From Atrina japonica (lineage: Eukaryota > Mollusca > Bivalvia > Pterioida > Pinnidae), in the NCBI GenBank assembly GCA_030159075.1, contig BROG01000233.1, forward strand, positions 505,001-569,000: a stretch of 64,000 nucleotides of DNA. Reading direction: 5' to 3'. The position numbers were made by a program, and so were the translations under genes. The notes under the pieces are model-generated. The model saw nothing but the letters and a program-made list of their open reading frames with translations. It was not told the DNA's origin and made no database searches. Shown here in pieces: positions 52,368 to 63,896 of this stretch; the stretch's first letter is position 1; each line of letters opens with the position of its first letter.

Positions 52368-53532
52368 AAAGTATAATCTAAAATTGAAACCCCAAAAATG
52401 TGTATTTTTCCAACCTGAAATTAAATTTCTGGGTAAAATAGTAAACAAAGAAGGAATATCAATAGATACTGACAATTTTGAGACAATTAAAAACTGGCTA
52501 ACTCCAAAAAATGTAAAACAAGTAGAATCTTTCTTAGGATTTGCAAATTACCACAGAGATCATATAAAAAATTTTGCAAAAATAGCTGGACCACTTCATA
52601 ACTTAGTAAAACTGGGTAAAAAGTCCAAATTCAAGTGGGAAAAAGAACATGACCAAGCATTTTATAAATTAAAATCCAGCATATTAGATGCTTCAACTTT
52701 ATCCTACCCAAATACTGATGACATCTTCATTTTAGATACCGACGCATCAGACAATTGTATAGGGGCTGAATTAATCCAGGTCCAAAATGGTAAAGAAAGG
52801 ATAATCTGTTTTCCAAGTAAAGTCCTAAATCCAGCACAGAAAAAATATTGCACAACCCGAAAAGAACTATTATCTATTGTTACATTTACTAGACAATTTC
52901 GTCATTTTCTGTTAGGCAGAAACTTTATAGTTAGAACTGATCACAATAGTTTGATATGGTTGTTAAATTTCAAAAACATTGAAGGCCAACTTGCTCGCTG
53001 GATAGAAGAATTGTCCCAATATACAATGACAATACAACATCGTCCTGGTAAGATACATAAAAATGCTGATGCATTGTCCAGAATCCCTGATGAATTAGAG
53101 TGGTGTAATAACTATAGTACGGGGGTAGACATTGAACAACTACTACCTTGTGGAGGTTGCAAGTTTTGTACAAGGGCACAAAAACAATGGGCAAAATTTG
53201 AAGATGATGTTGACTATGTTATCCCCCTTTCAGTAAGATCTGTAAACACAAATTCACAAAAACAAACGGTGTTTAAATTTTGTGAAATTTATCCACCAAA
53301 TGAGTTAGCAAAACAACAAAAGCTAGATAATGATATATGTAAGATTATTACATGGTTAAAGTCTGAACATGAACCAAACAAAATAGATTTACAATTATCT
53401 AGTCAGGCTGTTAAATATCTGTGGTCTTTGAAATCTCAACTAGAGTTAAAAAATGAAGTGTTATATTACAAATGGGAAGAAGACATCACTAATCATTATC
53501 TTTTTTGTAGCACCAAAACTAATGAGACCTGA
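52321..53532 (+). pseudogene. pol: Pol part 2: end of RT and RNase H, frame-shifted
   Basis: Homology resumes about 52365 with FEKYNLKLKPQKC, then FLGFANYHRDHI, the RNase H block (FILDTDASDNCIGAEL, RKELLSIVTFTRQFRHFL, VRTDHNSLIWLL) and the start of the spacer before integrase. The frame is lost at a T-run (53501-53506), where a second one-base insertion lies. RNase H catalytic acids are present (the Asp in DTDASD, the Glu in RKELL). Confidence 0.85.
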
Positions 53533-54514
53533 TATATTGAAATTTTGTCACGACAACAAATGTGGGGGACACTTTGGTCAAGAAAAAACCTATGACAAAT
53601 TAAAAAAATGTACTATTTGGTATAATATGCATAGGGACTCAAAACTCTATGTAGAAAGTTGTAAGGTGTGTAACAAAAACAAAAAACCTAATAAAAATTA
53701 TAAAGCTTCATTAGGACAATATCATGCTGGAGATCCAATGGAAAGAGTTCACATGGATATTTTAGGCCCTTTACCTACTACCAAACAAGGAAATAAATAT
53801 ATTTTGATGGTAATTGACCAATTTACAAAATGGCTAGAATGTTTCCCTATACTAAACCAAAACTCAGAAACATTTGCCAAAACTTTAGTCGATGGTTTCT
53901 TTTCAAAGTTAGGCTGCCCTTATGAGTTACATACAGACCAAGGAAAAAATATGGATGGAAATTTGATGAACAAAATATGTGATCTGTTTCAAATTGCTAA
54001 AACACGAACTACCCCATATCATCCAGCATCAAATGGACAAATAGAAAGGTACAATCGTTTAGTTTTACAAACAATACGTTGTTATCTAAGAAATAAACAA
54101 AATGAGTGGGACATAAATTTACAACAAATTGCTGGAGCAATCAGGGCAACTGTTAATAGACAGACAGGCTTTACACCCAATTTTATGATGTTAGGACGAG
54201 AACTTGTTCAACCTGTTGATCTGATGTTAGGAACAGTTAACAAAAACACATCAAATCATGAAATTCCAGACTACTTAGAAAAACTTACCACAAATATAGC
54301 TACCGCACATCAAATAGCTAGAGAAAATATAAAAAAGAATCAAATAAGACAAAAAAGATATTATGACAAATATCTTTATGAGACCAAATATAATGTTGGT
54401 GATATTGTACTAAAATTTAGATTCATCAAGAAAAATAGGACAATGTTCAAAATTAAAATCTCCCTGGGCAGGACCATATATTGTCTCAGAAGTCAAATCA
54501 CCAGTATTATATAA
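53453..54514 (+). pseudogene. pol: Pol part 3: integrase
   Basis: After the 53501-53506 break the frame carries an HHCC zinc site (FCHDNKCGGHFG ... SCKVCNKN) and the catalytic triad: Asp at 53756 (VHMDILGPL), Asp at 53936 (LHTDQGKN) and Glu at 54044 (NGQIERYN), spaced 59 and 35 residues. About 54410 the frame is lost at a T-run (54416-54418), and the remaining codons to 54514 are out of frame. Confidence 0.87.
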
Positions 54515-54905
54515 AATTATAGGCAAGAAAAATAGAGAATTTGTCATTCACCATGATCGCTTGAAATTGTGTAAAGACGATGAACAACCATGTTGGTTAA
54601 AAAAACTAAGAAATAAAATTCTTAATGAGACTGAAATAACATCAGAAGTAAACACAAGCGAAATTCTAGAAAATGAAAATACACCCACGTATTTTGACCT
54701 ATCAAATCTATTTGATAAAACAGATACAGAGTCAGAATTACAAACAACATCAGACAACTTAATTGCGTCGGATTTTCTGATGCACACTTTGTCTCCAAAT
54801 GATGTTACACTTGTAAATAAAGACTCTGTTCAGTCTGATAGTGGTATGAAATCATCGAGGGTTAGACAACAACCTAAATACCTAAATGATTATGTACAGT
54901 ATTAG
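54418..54905 (+). pseudogene. pol: Pol part 4: integrase C-terminus and tail
   Basis: From about 54418 a third frame restores the integrase C-terminal pattern (KSPWAGPYIV, then FVIHHDRLKLC) and runs to the stop at 54905 through an acidic Thr/Ser/Asn-rich tail. No chromodomain is seen. Confidence 0.75.
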
Positions 54906-55077
54906 AATTTTACAGACCTTTCCTTAACATAAACAAAAATTTTTTTTTGTATATATTTTTACAATGAAGAAATCAATTTGCTTTTAACATATTACGTTTC
55001 AAAATATAATATTAATTTTGTTAATACATGTACGTTTTAAACAGTATATTATTACTACATGTACATTAATTGTAGCT

Positions 55078-55317
55078 ATGTATGATACCTTTGAGGAATC
55101 AAGATTTATCCCTGATTATGAGGAAGAAATCATACCCAACCATATCCCAGGATCAACAAACAAAAAAGGGAAAAAATGTCCTATATGTGAAGGTAAATTT
55201 ACACATGTAAGGAGACATGTTATTCAGGAACATTTACCCTGGTATGTTTTCCCCAAAAACGCTTGCTGGGAATGTGAATTAGCATTTGGACAAGAGAGGT
55301 CACTACAAATACAATAG
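55078..55317 (+). CDS. Zinc-finger part of an accessory ORF in the Ty3 element
   Basis: 79 codons from ATG 55078, after 170 bp of non-coding sequence past pol. C34-x2-C37-x9-H47-x4-H52 is a C2H2-like finger (CPICEGKFTHVRRHVIQEH), followed by a second Cys pair (C63-x2-C66, CWEC). A finger of this type commonly precedes the SGNH-like hydrolase in a protein family found with animal retroelements. Here the hydrolase ORF starts 5 bp later in the -1 frame, so one ORF was probably split by a one-base change near 55300-55320. Alternatively it is a genuine separate small protein. Confidence 0.65.
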   Translation: MYDTFEESRFIPDYEEEIIPNHIPGSTNKKGKKCPICEGKFTHVRRHVIQEHLPWYVFPKNACWECELAFGQERSLQIQ

Positions 55318-55322
55318 AAAAT

Positions 55323-56237
55323 ATGCACCAGGGTGAAAAATCAAAACCTAATTTTGATATTCAAACACATGGAAAAACCTGGATAACTTATATCTCAAAT
55401 GTTATGCAACAGTTCCAAAAATACAACATTTTAGATATGGTTAGTAAATCTGATTATTTTGGAAAATGTATAGGAACAATTTGGCAAAAAGAAGACTTAA
55501 AACAACTACGATACTTCTTAGATAATACAGAACAACAAGATGTCAACATCAGTGAAAGTCCATATCCACCTACAAACACAATTGATTTAATGCATTGGAA
55601 GATATTAAGTCTCATTTTAAAAAATGAAAAATTTGAAATAAAACTAGATCCTCCAATATCCATACCCATACATTCAGAGATAACATCACCTCATACAAAC
55701 GTAAAGATTGTGGGTTCTTCCATTGTATACTGGGCCTATCAGAGAACACTTCATCAGAGAAATACAAATTTAAGCCAGCCCAATATCAATATTACTTGGC
55801 ATGGAATTCGAGGAATGAAATGGAATGCATTAATTAATACTTTAGATAACATGAAATCCAACACTGATATTTTGATAATACATTTGGGATCAAATGACAT
55901 AGACAGCTCGTCTCCAAAGCATTTAATCTCCAAAATGAAACAAGATTTATTGTTATATATGGAAATGTTCCCAAAAACAAAAATCATTTACTCAGAACTA
56001 CTGAGTAGGAGAGCATGGAGAAACATGTCTGTTTGGGAAGGAGAAGATAGGAAAAGTTTGATAAATTTCAGAATAGGGCAATTCATAGAAGGAAAGGGAG
56101 GAGAAGTTATCAAACACAATAAAATAAGTTGGAAATCAAAAAAACTGTATAGGGGAGATGGGGTTCATCTATCAGATAAAGGAAATGATATATTCTTAAC
56201 AAATCTAAAAGAGAAACTTGTATCATTATTGACTTAA
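55323..56237 (+). CDS. SGNH/GDSL-like hydrolase carried by the Ty3 element
   Basis: 304 codons. N-terminal half: helical region (TWITYISNVMQQF, HWKILSLIL). C-terminal half: SGNH fold with block I VGSSIVYW (S132/S133 in a GSS instead of GDS setting), a block II glycine in WHGIRGMKW, block III HLGSNDI (N191) and block V GDGVHLSDKGND (D279, H282). All catalytic positions are thus filled. SGNH enzymes hydrolyse esters, and related domains occur in CR1-type LINE ORF1 proteins and Ngaro/DIRS-type elements. A place between pol and 3' LTR of a Ty3 element is unusual. Substrate and role are unknown. The ORF lies within the LTRs and ends 373 bp before the purine tract. Confidence 0.8.
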   Translation: MHQGEKSKPNFDIQTHGKTWITYISNVMQQFQKYNILDMVSKSDYFGKCIGTIWQKEDLKQLRYFLDNTEQQDVNISESPYPPTNTIDLMHWKILSLILKNEKFEIKLDPPISIPIHSEITSPHTNVKIVGSSIVYWAYQRTLHQRNTNLSQPNINITWHGIRGMKWNALINTLDNMKSNTDILIIHLGSNDIDSSSPKHLISKMKQDLLLYMEMFPKTKIIYSELLSRRAWRNMSVWEGEDRKSLINFRIGQFIEGKGGEVIKHNKISWKSKKLYRGDGVHLSDKGNDIFLTNLKEKLVSLLT

Positions 56238-56610
56238 AAAGGGATCACAGTTCAAATTGATGAAATGTACAAATGTTCATATTTATGATAATTATGTGTA
56301 TGTATATTATATATTTAAATGATTAAGAACAGTGTCTAAATAGTATTAAGTCGGATTTTCTGATTTATGCTATTGGATATTGTACCGTAGAATTGAAATG
56401 ATTTTAATATACTTACATGTACATATACATGTATATAGAAATGATTCCATTAATATTGTAAGAATAATCATATATTAGTTATCTATATTTAATACTAGTA
56501 ATACATATACATTTGTAAATAGAAATCTATATATATTATATTACTGAGTATACATGTAAATACAAAACATTTTAATCTATATGCCAAATAAGATGGGAAA
56601 CAGTTCTTTA
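56238..56610. other. 3' UTR of the SGNH-bearing element
   Basis: AT-rich, with several ACATGTA/TATACATG palindromic phrases; no ORF. Confidence 0.5.
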
Positions 56611-56623
56611 GAAGAGGGAGGAA
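56611..56623 (+). other. Polypurine tract
   Basis: GAAGAGGGAGGAA directly abuts the 3' LTR, as required for plus-strand priming. Confidence 0.85.
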
Positions 56624-56859
56624 TGTAGTAGTTCGGGCTCGGACTACGGTATACTAAACCTAATGCTGAACAGTTGATCGGTGAGTTACAACTCACTGAA
56701 GTGATCCCGCTCAGTTGTCGTCCAAATTTAGTACCGTTCAGACGTATTTGTCCAAAGTACTGTCGACACAAATCCCTTACGGTAAGTAATACCAATTATA
56801 TTATCCCTCACTTAAACTAAACAATTATTCATAAATCCTCACTAATGCGCTTCACCACA
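56624..56859 (+). repeat. 3' LTR of the SGNH-bearing Ty3 element
   Basis: 236 bp, three differences from 48647-48882, followed by target duplication CTAT. Confidence 0.93.
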
Positions 56860-56863
56860 CTAT

Positions 56864-58395
56864 TTCTAACATAAACTTTACTTCCGCTTTCGTCACATAT
56901 CTTCGAGTTGTACAAACGTCTTAGTTGAACGTGAGCAATCAGAGCATAGTCAAGTGTATCGGTGATGAATATAGGTTGTGCATGCAGAGAAGCTCGCAAA
57001 TCAACACCTACAATGTGTACGCTAAATAGCGTTATAATTACGATAAAAAGGTGGGTACAAGTAGCTGCTGTACTACTGAAGTTGATTTTTACAGTGACAT
57101 TTAAATACACGCAAATGAAATGTGATAAAGGACTTTGACAATGCTTCGAAGTATCTAGGTCGGGCTGATGTGGACCGAAAGGATAATAACAGAACTCAAT
57201 TCCGATATAGAAATTTACCACTTACAAGTGTTTAAAAGCAGATATATTGTAACTGACAAAACATTAGACAATAATTAATAATAAATTAATTATGGAATTA
57301 CAACCATTTGTTAAAATACAATATATTACTCTTAGAGAACGAGCGACTAGTTGATCAAACTTGCACACTGATAGTCACTCTCACAAGTTTATCACACCGA
57401 GACGAAACGTTCAGATTCAAGCAAATGATTTTTCGTAACACAGCCCCTCTCGAAGAAAACATTCGTCCCGAATGCAACGTGACCAGTATAACACAATATA
57501 TATATAAATATATGTAACCGGTCTAGCTTTTGTAAATAAATTCAAGATGACCAAGTCTCATTCAAAGTTCCATAATTTATTGATAGCTTCCAATCACATG
57601 TTAAACATATATTTCGAAACCCAACATGTGGAATTTGCTTCTGTTTTGACTTTGAATTATCAACTAGTCTAGTACTTTTCGACAGTTATGCGACTGGCCA
57701 GGTTGTGTGCAAAATGTGATGTCCGCAATACACATTTCGGACAACGTACTTATAGGGCCAGTTGAGGTGAAAACCATGTAATTCACGAATAAAGCAAAAT
57801 ATCATTGTAGATAACGCAATACAAACAAAACCAGTTTCTACACTTACGCTGGCTATAAATAAATAATGACCACAACAAATTAGGGTTGGTGTAAAAGTAA
57901 TACAATACATGTTTATAGATTTTGACGGTTAGGGTAAGTGAAAAAATATTCTGAAAACAAAATCGTATATGTACAGTTAAAAAATATACATTTCTTATTA
58001 TCAATCATTAAGTATAATATTCATTTCTTATTATCAATCATTAAGTATAATATTCTACTACTATATTTTTGGATTTCTTAATTATAATATTTACATATGC
58101 ACATTCTCATATACTTTTACTCATATTCTCAAAATTTTTAAAAGTTACTTAGAAATTATACAGTCACAACTTTAATGAATAATTTACTATTAAATTCTCT
58201 TCGATCTAAATCATTATTTTAAATTTATTTTACACAGAATATAAATCACAAAATGGTATAAACATTAAATTAATCTTTACATATGCAGTGTATAATATCC
58301 ATACATTTTTATGAATTATAATTTACAAATACTAAAACATAAATGGCATTTACATTTGTATACATATAAGGTACATAATATTTATATTTCATATA
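56864..58395. other. No gene; 33-bp tandem duplication
   Basis: AT-rich. CATTTCTTATTATCAATCAT... occurs at 57989 and again at 58022, a direct duplication of 33 bp. ORFs are short and motif-free. Confidence 0.45.
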
Positions 58396-58399
58396 TTCA

Positions 58400-59590
58400 A
58401 ATAATGCATTGAATTGCCATGTATTTATTGGATTCCGAAGATGCACATGCCTTTATCTATTTTGCTTACCAAACTTCGAACTTCCAAAAATCCAACTTGA
58501 GGCTGGAAGAATCGTAACGGGACTTCCAGTCTACAGTACTCGTTCAGCAATCTATTTTGAAACTGGGTGGGAAACTCTAAAAACCCGCAGAACAAACAAA
58601 AAACTTTGTTTGATGTACAACATTTTAAATAATTTAGCCCCAGATTACTTGGCAAATCTCTTACCTGCACAAGTGGGTAATATTAATTATAACTTAAGAA
58701 ACAGAGATAACATTAATATACCCTTATGTCGTCGTTCATTCCTTCTACTATTACTACATGGAACAATTTGCCCCTCTCTACTAGAAACTGCACTTCCCTG
58801 TCTCAATTCAAATCTAAATTGAAGTCAAATTACTCTCGTTGCTCTCCTTATTTAGGAAATGGTGAACGTAAATACACACTAGACTACGTCACGGTTGTAG
58901 TACTCTAAACGGCGACTTGTTCAGAGTAAACCTTACTGCAAACAGTGCTTGCTCCTGTGGCCTTCCGGATGAGCGAACTGAACACTTTTTCCTACACTGT
59001 AACAATTATGACCAAATCCGTCAAGAGCTGTTGAACAAAATAAATGAGACCGGAGCCGTCCCAGATATAGGCACAATACTCTATGGTAGCCCCGACCTAT
59101 CACAGATTGATAACAACAAAATAATACAAGCCGTACACAGATATATTCACAAAAGTAAAAGATTCTTGTAGCGACAACCACACCACCTCCCATCACACCT
59201 CCTCCCTTAAGTTATGTACTCCTGTGTTTTCTGATCTATTTTATGCAATAATATTCCATATAAAAATATTACACCATTCTCGCCCGACGATAGACTCGGC
59301 AGCGCACATTGTATTTTATTTCTTCTTCCACCTTTCTTTTTTCTTTTACACTCGTCGGATTACTAACTAAATTTATGCATATGTATGTGTATATTTATAC
59401 ATGTATGTGTATGAAAGTAAATTGAAAATGTATGAAAGTATATGTGAAAATTGCTACATGTATATATGTTAATTGTCATTGAAGCATGCCTTGATCAACA
59501 TAATTTGTTAACATTCAAGGAGAGGCGGATCTAAGTTGGCAAAACTTGTCGCCGATCCTTTTGCATCAAATTGAGCAATAAAATATGTTT
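58400..59590 (+). pseudogene. 3' end of a non-LTR retrotransposon (L2/CR1-like LINE)
   Basis: Three collinear frames (58409-58822, 58726-58908, 58917-59171) give the C-terminus of a LINE pol protein: QLEAGRIVTGLPVYSTRSA, ETGWETLKTRRTNKKL, then FIPSTITTWNNLPLSTR, then FRVNLTANSACSCGLPDERT, LHCNNYDQIR and the end VHRYIHKSKRF. Two frame changes make it non-functional and the 5' part is missing. The 3' UTR runs to TTGAGCAATAAAATATG near 59585, probably the element's end. Confidence 0.75.
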
Positions 59591-60930
59591 AAAAATAAAA
59601 CTTCGAACACATATTAAACAAGGTCTTCAGAAGTACTGTATAACGGCCTACTCAAGAAGCGGAGTCAATCGGATGTGGATCCTAAAGAATTCAAAGGAAT
59701 TGTTGGAACATTTCAAATCTCCAAATTTAAAACATATAACAAGCATCAAGTCTTTTGATTTTTCGACCCTTTACACAACAATTCCTCATCAAAAACTCAA
59801 AAACAGATTAACATCTATTGTACAAAACTCTTTTGTATACAGAAATGGAAATCGCAGATACAAATATTTGGTGTTAGGTCATGAAGAACCTTATTTTGTC
59901 AAGGAACACTCTGATTACAGTAACAAGTACACTAACGATATTATCAAGACGCTGGGGTTTCTAGTAGACAACATCTTCGTGGTTTTGCGGGAAAAGATTT
60001 CCAACAAATTGTCGGCATTCCAATGGGTACCAATTGCAAACCTTTCTTGGATGACATATTTTTGTATTCATATGAAGCGGAATTTATACAGTCTCTGCTC
60101 TCCAAAGGAAACAAACAGTTAGCATCTCGGTTCTATTTTACTTACAGGTATATCGACGATGTTCTGTCCATAAATAATTCAGAATTTCAGAATTACCTCG
60201 GCCAGATGTATCCTGTTGAGCTAGAAATCAATGAGACGACAGAGAGTAACATATCTGCTTCTTACCTAGATTTACTCCTGTCGATTGTAAAAGACGGTCA
60301 ACTTCACACAATCCTCTATGACAAACGAGACGATTTCAATTTCCATATTACAAACTTCCCGTTTCTAAGTTGTAATATTCCATCTTCTCCTGCCTATGGC
60401 GTTTTCATTTCACAACTTATACATTATGCCAGAGCATGCTCTTCTTATGAATGTTTTATTCCGATACATAAACGACTAGCCAATAAACTACTTACACAAG
60501 GTAACGTTGTTGAACGCTTGTATTCATCGTTGAAAAAGTTTTATGGTCGATACGGGGATCTTGTTAAACATTATGAAGTCCCGCTCTCAGAGATATTAGA
60601 TAGTGTTCTGGATAACGGCCACAGACAATGACTCCGTTTCACCAATCATGCTTTTTCACCGAACTTGACCTCATCACCAAACTTGACCTTTTTACCAAAT
60701 TTGACCCGTTCATTGAACTAGAAAGGTTTCCGTGGAACATTTGCGACGGGTGTGGCATGCCAGCAGAAGACGCTGATTCCTTCCGGGCACCTGATCTTAT
60801 CATGTTTGGGATTCGTAATTGTTCTTCATGTTGAGACCATTTGCACATCTAATTCGTCGTGTTATAATGGGCTTTGTTTTGATTATTAATTGTTACTTCT
60901 TCAATTTTACTTATACACATTCATCAGATG
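59590..60930 (+). pseudogene. Longest copy of the RT element (subfamily B, Penelope-like RT)
   Basis: Frame 1 (to 60122) has SIKSFDFSTLYTTIPHQKLK (RT block with the first catalytic Asp), YKYLVLGHEEPYFVKEHSD and FLVDNIFVV. Frame 2 (60023-60631) has MGTNCKPFLDDIFLYSYEAE, the YIDD box in FTYRYIDDVLSINN, ELEINETTESN-, LYDKRDDFNFHI, SPAYGVFISQL and the end VLDNGHRQ. One frame change near 60020 separates them. The 5' end, any endonuclease and ribozyme are missing. The 3' UTR has four ACTTGACC-type repeats and GGTGTGGCATGCCAGCAGAA. The RT fits the Penelope-like group by motif style, but I am not certain. It probably inserted next to the LINE end at 59590. Confidence 0.75.
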
Positions 60931-61794
60931 TTTAATGGGCATTAGCAGTGACGTTAGTTAAATGTTTTATTTTGTATTTATATCAATCAGCAGTAGTGTT
61001 GAATTAGTTCCAGTCAATTTGTGAAAACGAAATAACAAAATACAAACGTCATTGATAAATCTTAAGTCTGATTAGTTGACACACTTTAATCACTAAAATA
61101 AAGATTGAATGACTTACAGGACCTTTAAAATCTCGCTTAGGAGAAAACGAAAATATTACAAATGGTGTCCTCATCACTTTGTTCAGTGGATAATAATGAA
61201 ATATTGGAACTATATTTCAATAATTACAACTCAGAGGAAGAAAACGACATTCCTCAGATATGAAAAAGGATATTTAGATATAAATTTAACACAAGTTCTG
61301 AGAAAACACTTATGGATAAAATATCGACCAATAGGATTTTTCTGTGAATTAATGAAGTCAGCTGGACCAACACCGACTCGCTACTGGCAGTGCTCAGTTC
61401 ACTGCGACGCCACGATGTATGTCCTATGTACCAAACAACGATAATACTTGTAATATGTTTAAAATTTGGAGACTTTTAAAAGTTAAAACAATTACAGTCA
61501 TTTCCTGTTCAATTTCAATAAATATTTTCACTATTAACAATTAACGTTTTGAAGTTTGTGTTAATTTTGATGTAAATTTCCATTGTTTCATTTTATAGTA
61601 CTGATGAGTTTTCCGTCTCACAAAATCTTAATGTCTCTTTAATAACAAGTGTAATTTGGGAATTATAACATATAGAATTTAATTTTCTGCAAAAATCAAT
61701 GAATCTTAAAAATAGAAATTTTTAACATTATGAGCACATAAATATTTGTTAGTTTGATGGTAAAAATGAAGAAATACCAATCAATAACCGAAGC
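60931..61794. other. No gene seen
   Basis: A plus-strand frame of 111 codons (61109-61444) shows no domain, repeats or splice partners. Confidence 0.35.
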
Positions 61795-62060
61795 TCAAGT
61801 CCACTGCAACAAGACGAATTAGATGTGCAATGGTCATAACACGAAGAACAATTGCGAATCGCAAACGGGATAGGACCAGGTGTCCGGAAGGAGTCAACGT
61901 TCTCAGCTGGCATGTCACACTCGTCGCAAATGTTCCATGAACACCTTTCTAGTACGATGAACGGGTCAAATTCGGTGAAAAGGTCAAGTTTAGTGTAGAG
62001 GTCAATTTCGGTGAAAAGCGATTGGTGAAAGGGAGTTGTCTGTGGCTATACTCCACAGAT
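61795..62060 (-). mobile_element. RT-element 3' UTR, subfamily B
   Basis: Minus strand: ACCGAAATTGACC-type repeats, the GACATGCCAGCTGAGAACGT stretch, the ACACCTGGTCC stretch and the ending TTCGTCTTGTTGC. It mirrors 60640-60870. Confidence 0.75.
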
Positions 62061-62573
62061 ACTTTTTCAGTTCTTAACATCTTATAAGTTTTCCCAAAAT
62101 TGAGTTAGAAATGACTTAACATAAATGTCTTGAATTAAATATATAGAGAAAATTAAAAAAATATATATATATACACTCACTTTTGTCACTATAATGTACA
62201 TCAGATAGACTTGTACCACCTGACATCTTGATTGTGACAGGTAAAATCCATATTTAATTTCAAAGTGAACAGAAACCTCAGGTAAGAAAGTTTTATACTG
62301 AAAGTGCAAAAAAAAACATCAATAATAATCATATGTGCATCTTAGCAAAGTCGAATACCTCTCCGCGGATTTTTATTTCATTGATTAGTTACTAGCGTGC
62401 TATACCAGAGGAAAATTGACGTGAAACATTCTCTCCGACCTGTTGATCTCGCCACGAAAATAAAATATTTTAAAGGTAAGACGTGTATCACTATTTTCAA
62501 GTTCATTGTGGTTTCAGAATTTTTTTTTTAAATCAGATGAAAATTCATCAACTTTGATTTGATTTGATTTTTT

Positions 62574-62712
62574 GTTTTACGCCATACTCAGCAGGAGAAA
62601 CCCCGGTTACCCGGGTAAAGACCACCGACCTTCCGTAAGAAAACTGGCAAACTTAAAATAACTAAAAACTTGTGATTTAAAGTGCAATGCTTTAACTACT
62701 CGACCATGGAGC
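62574..62712 (-). mobile_element. tRNA-derived SINE, second type
   Basis: The minus strand begins GGCTCCATGGTCGAGTAGTT (box A-like) and continues ACCCGGGTAACCGGGG, then GAGTATGGCGTAAAACAAAA, followed by an (AATC)n-like tail. It is flanked by a C-run at 62713. Confidence 0.65.
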
Positions 62713-63083
62713 CCCCCCCCCCCCGCATCAACTTTTATATTTATCCAGGAATAGATTCATTTTTGTAAGAATTGATAAAAGGATTTCAATTGTGACGGTT
62801 ACTTTCAAAACGTTCATTTAATACAGAAAGCTAGGTGAAAATGCCATAAAATGACTTTTTGGCAAAATTTAGTAGTCATCCTAATTGTCATAGGGGGACA
62901 TCAGCTGTGTTTACCAAATAATTCCCCAAAAAACAAACTACTTTTTATCTACTTTTACTTGATGATCAATTACAACACAGAGCTAAACACAGGCACTGTA
63001 ATCTTATATTGCTAGATATTTTGAGAAAATAAGATCAGGTCCAGTGCTGCAAATAACATGTAGTAAGGTTGAATTAATCAATT

Positions 63084-63201
63084 GCACCTGATCCAACCTC
63101 CTGGTTTCCAGATGTCCGTGTTTGTCTATTTTTACCGATTTTGTATCTATATCATGTTCATTCTATTGATTTATATTTTGGTATCTGATATTTTTTATAT
63201 T
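63084..63201 (+). mobile_element. RT-element tail fragment, subfamily A
   Basis: CACCTGATCCAACCTCCTGG to TTTGGTATCTGATATTTTTT. Confidence 0.7.
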
Positions 63202-63741
63202 GTAAGTGTATCTATATCTCCTCTTTGTTATTGTATATCAATCTAAGTGCATTTGCAGTAAAAATGAAATTATTCAGTCCAAATTACATTAAGATTATTT
63301 GCATATGTACATAATATTATTACATTACATGTAAACATGTTGACTTAAAGGGGCATTAAAAGTGATTTGAATCCCCCCTTTTTAATACTTAAATTGATAT
63401 ACAATAACAAAAAGGAGTTAAACACAAGTATAACTTAACAACCCAGTTTGGCAATTATTCACTTGTGATTGATTAATGTTTTATGCACCTGATCTCAATT
63501 TCACAAAATGTGAACAGCTGTGTACACCTGTTTTGCTATTGTATATTAAGTACAAGTAATAAAGTAGAAAAAAATGGAATAGTTTTGCTTAACACATCGC
63601 TAATGCCCTTTTAAAGCCCATAATCTTCAGAAATGTTTAAAATACTGGTTGAGTGTGTACTCTTATTATATGTACTGCACCCAAGGTTTTTACTCTGTTG
63701 ACAAAGAAACCATTCATATAACCCAGATTTAGTTTTTGAAT

Positions 63742-63896
63742 TTATGGACATAATGTGTATCCGATTTCTTCAAATCTCAAATTATAACAATCAAATATAT
63801 TATCAAAATAATAATATAATTTATGGAATAATGTGTTTCCTATTCCTTCAAATCTCAAATTATAACAATCAAATATATTATCAAAATAATTATATA
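63742..63896. repeat. 78-bp tandem duplication
   Basis: TTATGGACATAATGTGTATC... (63742) and TTATGGAATAATGTGTTTCC... (about 63822) share a 45-bp identical core from CTTCAAATCTCAAATT. This explains the repeated ORF on the minus strand. Confidence 0.8.

Larger units (their letters stand above)
48647..56859 (+). mobile_element. Complete young Ty3/gypsy element with HhH-Gag and a zinc-finger/SGNH module
   Basis: 8,213 bp, flanked by the target duplication CTAT (48643-48646 and 56860-56863). LTRs of 236 bp differ at 3 positions (1.3%). Order: LTR, tRNA-Leu-type primer site, gag, pol in -1 frame, zinc-finger ORF, SGNH-hydrolase ORF, purine tract, LTR. LTR size, primer site and tract resemble the bivalve Steamer-like group, an inference from general features. 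Four single-base frame breaks disable this copy as read. Confidence 0.95.

Noticed and set aside
61109..61444. 111-codon ORF
   Set aside because: No domain, no conservation clue and no regulatory context; within expectation for chance.
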